NCBI GenBank assembly: GCA_963585895.1
Contig: CAUZXS010004341.1
Coordinates: 7,501-71,500 of the forward strand
Length of the DNA stretch: 64,000 nt
DNA from: Sepioteuthis lessoniana
Lineage: Eukaryota; Mollusca; Cephalopoda; Myopsida; Loliginidae
Direction: 5' to 3'
In this document: positions 63,896 through 64,000 of the stretch, piece by piece
Layout: every line of letters starts with the position of its first letter
Position numbering within the stretch: position 1 is the stretch's first letter
Program-made: the position numbers and the translations under genes
The notes under the pieces: model-generated
The model's input: only the letters and a program-made list of their open reading frames with translations
Told to the model about the DNA's origin: nothing
Database searches by the model: none

Positions 63896-64000
63896 AATTC
63901 TTTGCATGGGAATCGTCTGTATTTTAACCTATGATGACGGTGCGTTTTCCTCCCAAGGTTGGTTGATTAGGTTAAGGTGTGAGAACCCCTGTAGGTTATT

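Overview
This window is eukaryotic and looks like intergenic or intronic DNA from a large, repeat-dense animal genome. No host protein-coding gene could be supported. Long (TA)n, (TC)n, (TG)n, (GATA)n and (GAAA)n tracts, several tRNA-headed SINE families, RTE-type and R2-like LINE remnants, mariner, Tc1 and other DNA transposons, and solo LTRs account for most of what can be identified. The mix suggests a cephalopod mollusc, most likely an octopus. This rests on recall of octopus repeat families (including known tRNA-derived octopus SINEs) and was not checked by a search.

Layout. 1-5.4 kb: microsatellites, a small foldback element (1.75-1.92 kb) and a 2-kb purine-rich tract holding a 78-bp minisatellite. 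5.4-8.4 kb: SINEs, a 524-bp foldback element (6.9-7.43 kb) and a retroelement tail with a hammerhead-like motif. 8.8-9.9 kb: pyrimidine microsatellites. 10-11.6 kb: a GC-richer, microsatellite-poor block with three nested inverted repeats and no gene. 13-19.5 kb: SINEs, a tRNA-Val-like sequence, a decayed RTE reverse transcriptase and a dispersed repeat here called R1. 20-26 kb: minisatellites, R1 copies, tandem SINE-tail arrays and a mariner with telomere-like filler at its deletion junction. 27-30.2 kb: the best-preserved reverse-transcriptase ORF (280 codons) and a U2 snRNA pseudogene. 32-38.3 kb: a solo LTR, a transposon with an HTH transposase relic, and an R2-like LINE interrupted by a SINE. 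38.6-47.6 kb: R1 copies carrying datable insertions (a mariner deletion derivative and a solo LTR with target duplication), plus a palindromic mariner pair. 48-50.4 kb: a 280-bp triplication and a 100-bp satellite. 51-55.3 kb: R1 and a tandem SINE trio. 55.4-56.8 kb: a T-rich, GC-rich, purine-rich transition with a TATA-like site. 57.5-64 kb: R1, a 587-bp solo LTR and a complete-length but inactivated Tc1 element.

Names used below: SINE-A is tRNA-headed with a (CTTA)n tail. SINE-B is tRNA-headed and ends in the motif GGCATTAAATAACC. SINE-C is tRNA-headed with a body ending near GTCACATCCTGC. SINE-D has a tRNA-Leu/Ser-like head and ends near ACAGTCTGTCTGGGGATG. R1 is a dispersed repeat that starts near CAGTCGGCTGGGGCTG and ends with the same tail as SINE-B. 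These labels are descriptive only. No genes act together here. What can be read is a sequence of insertions, internal deletions and tandem expansions, with non-autonomous elements outnumbering any possible autonomous partner. Nothing intact enough to encode a working system was found.
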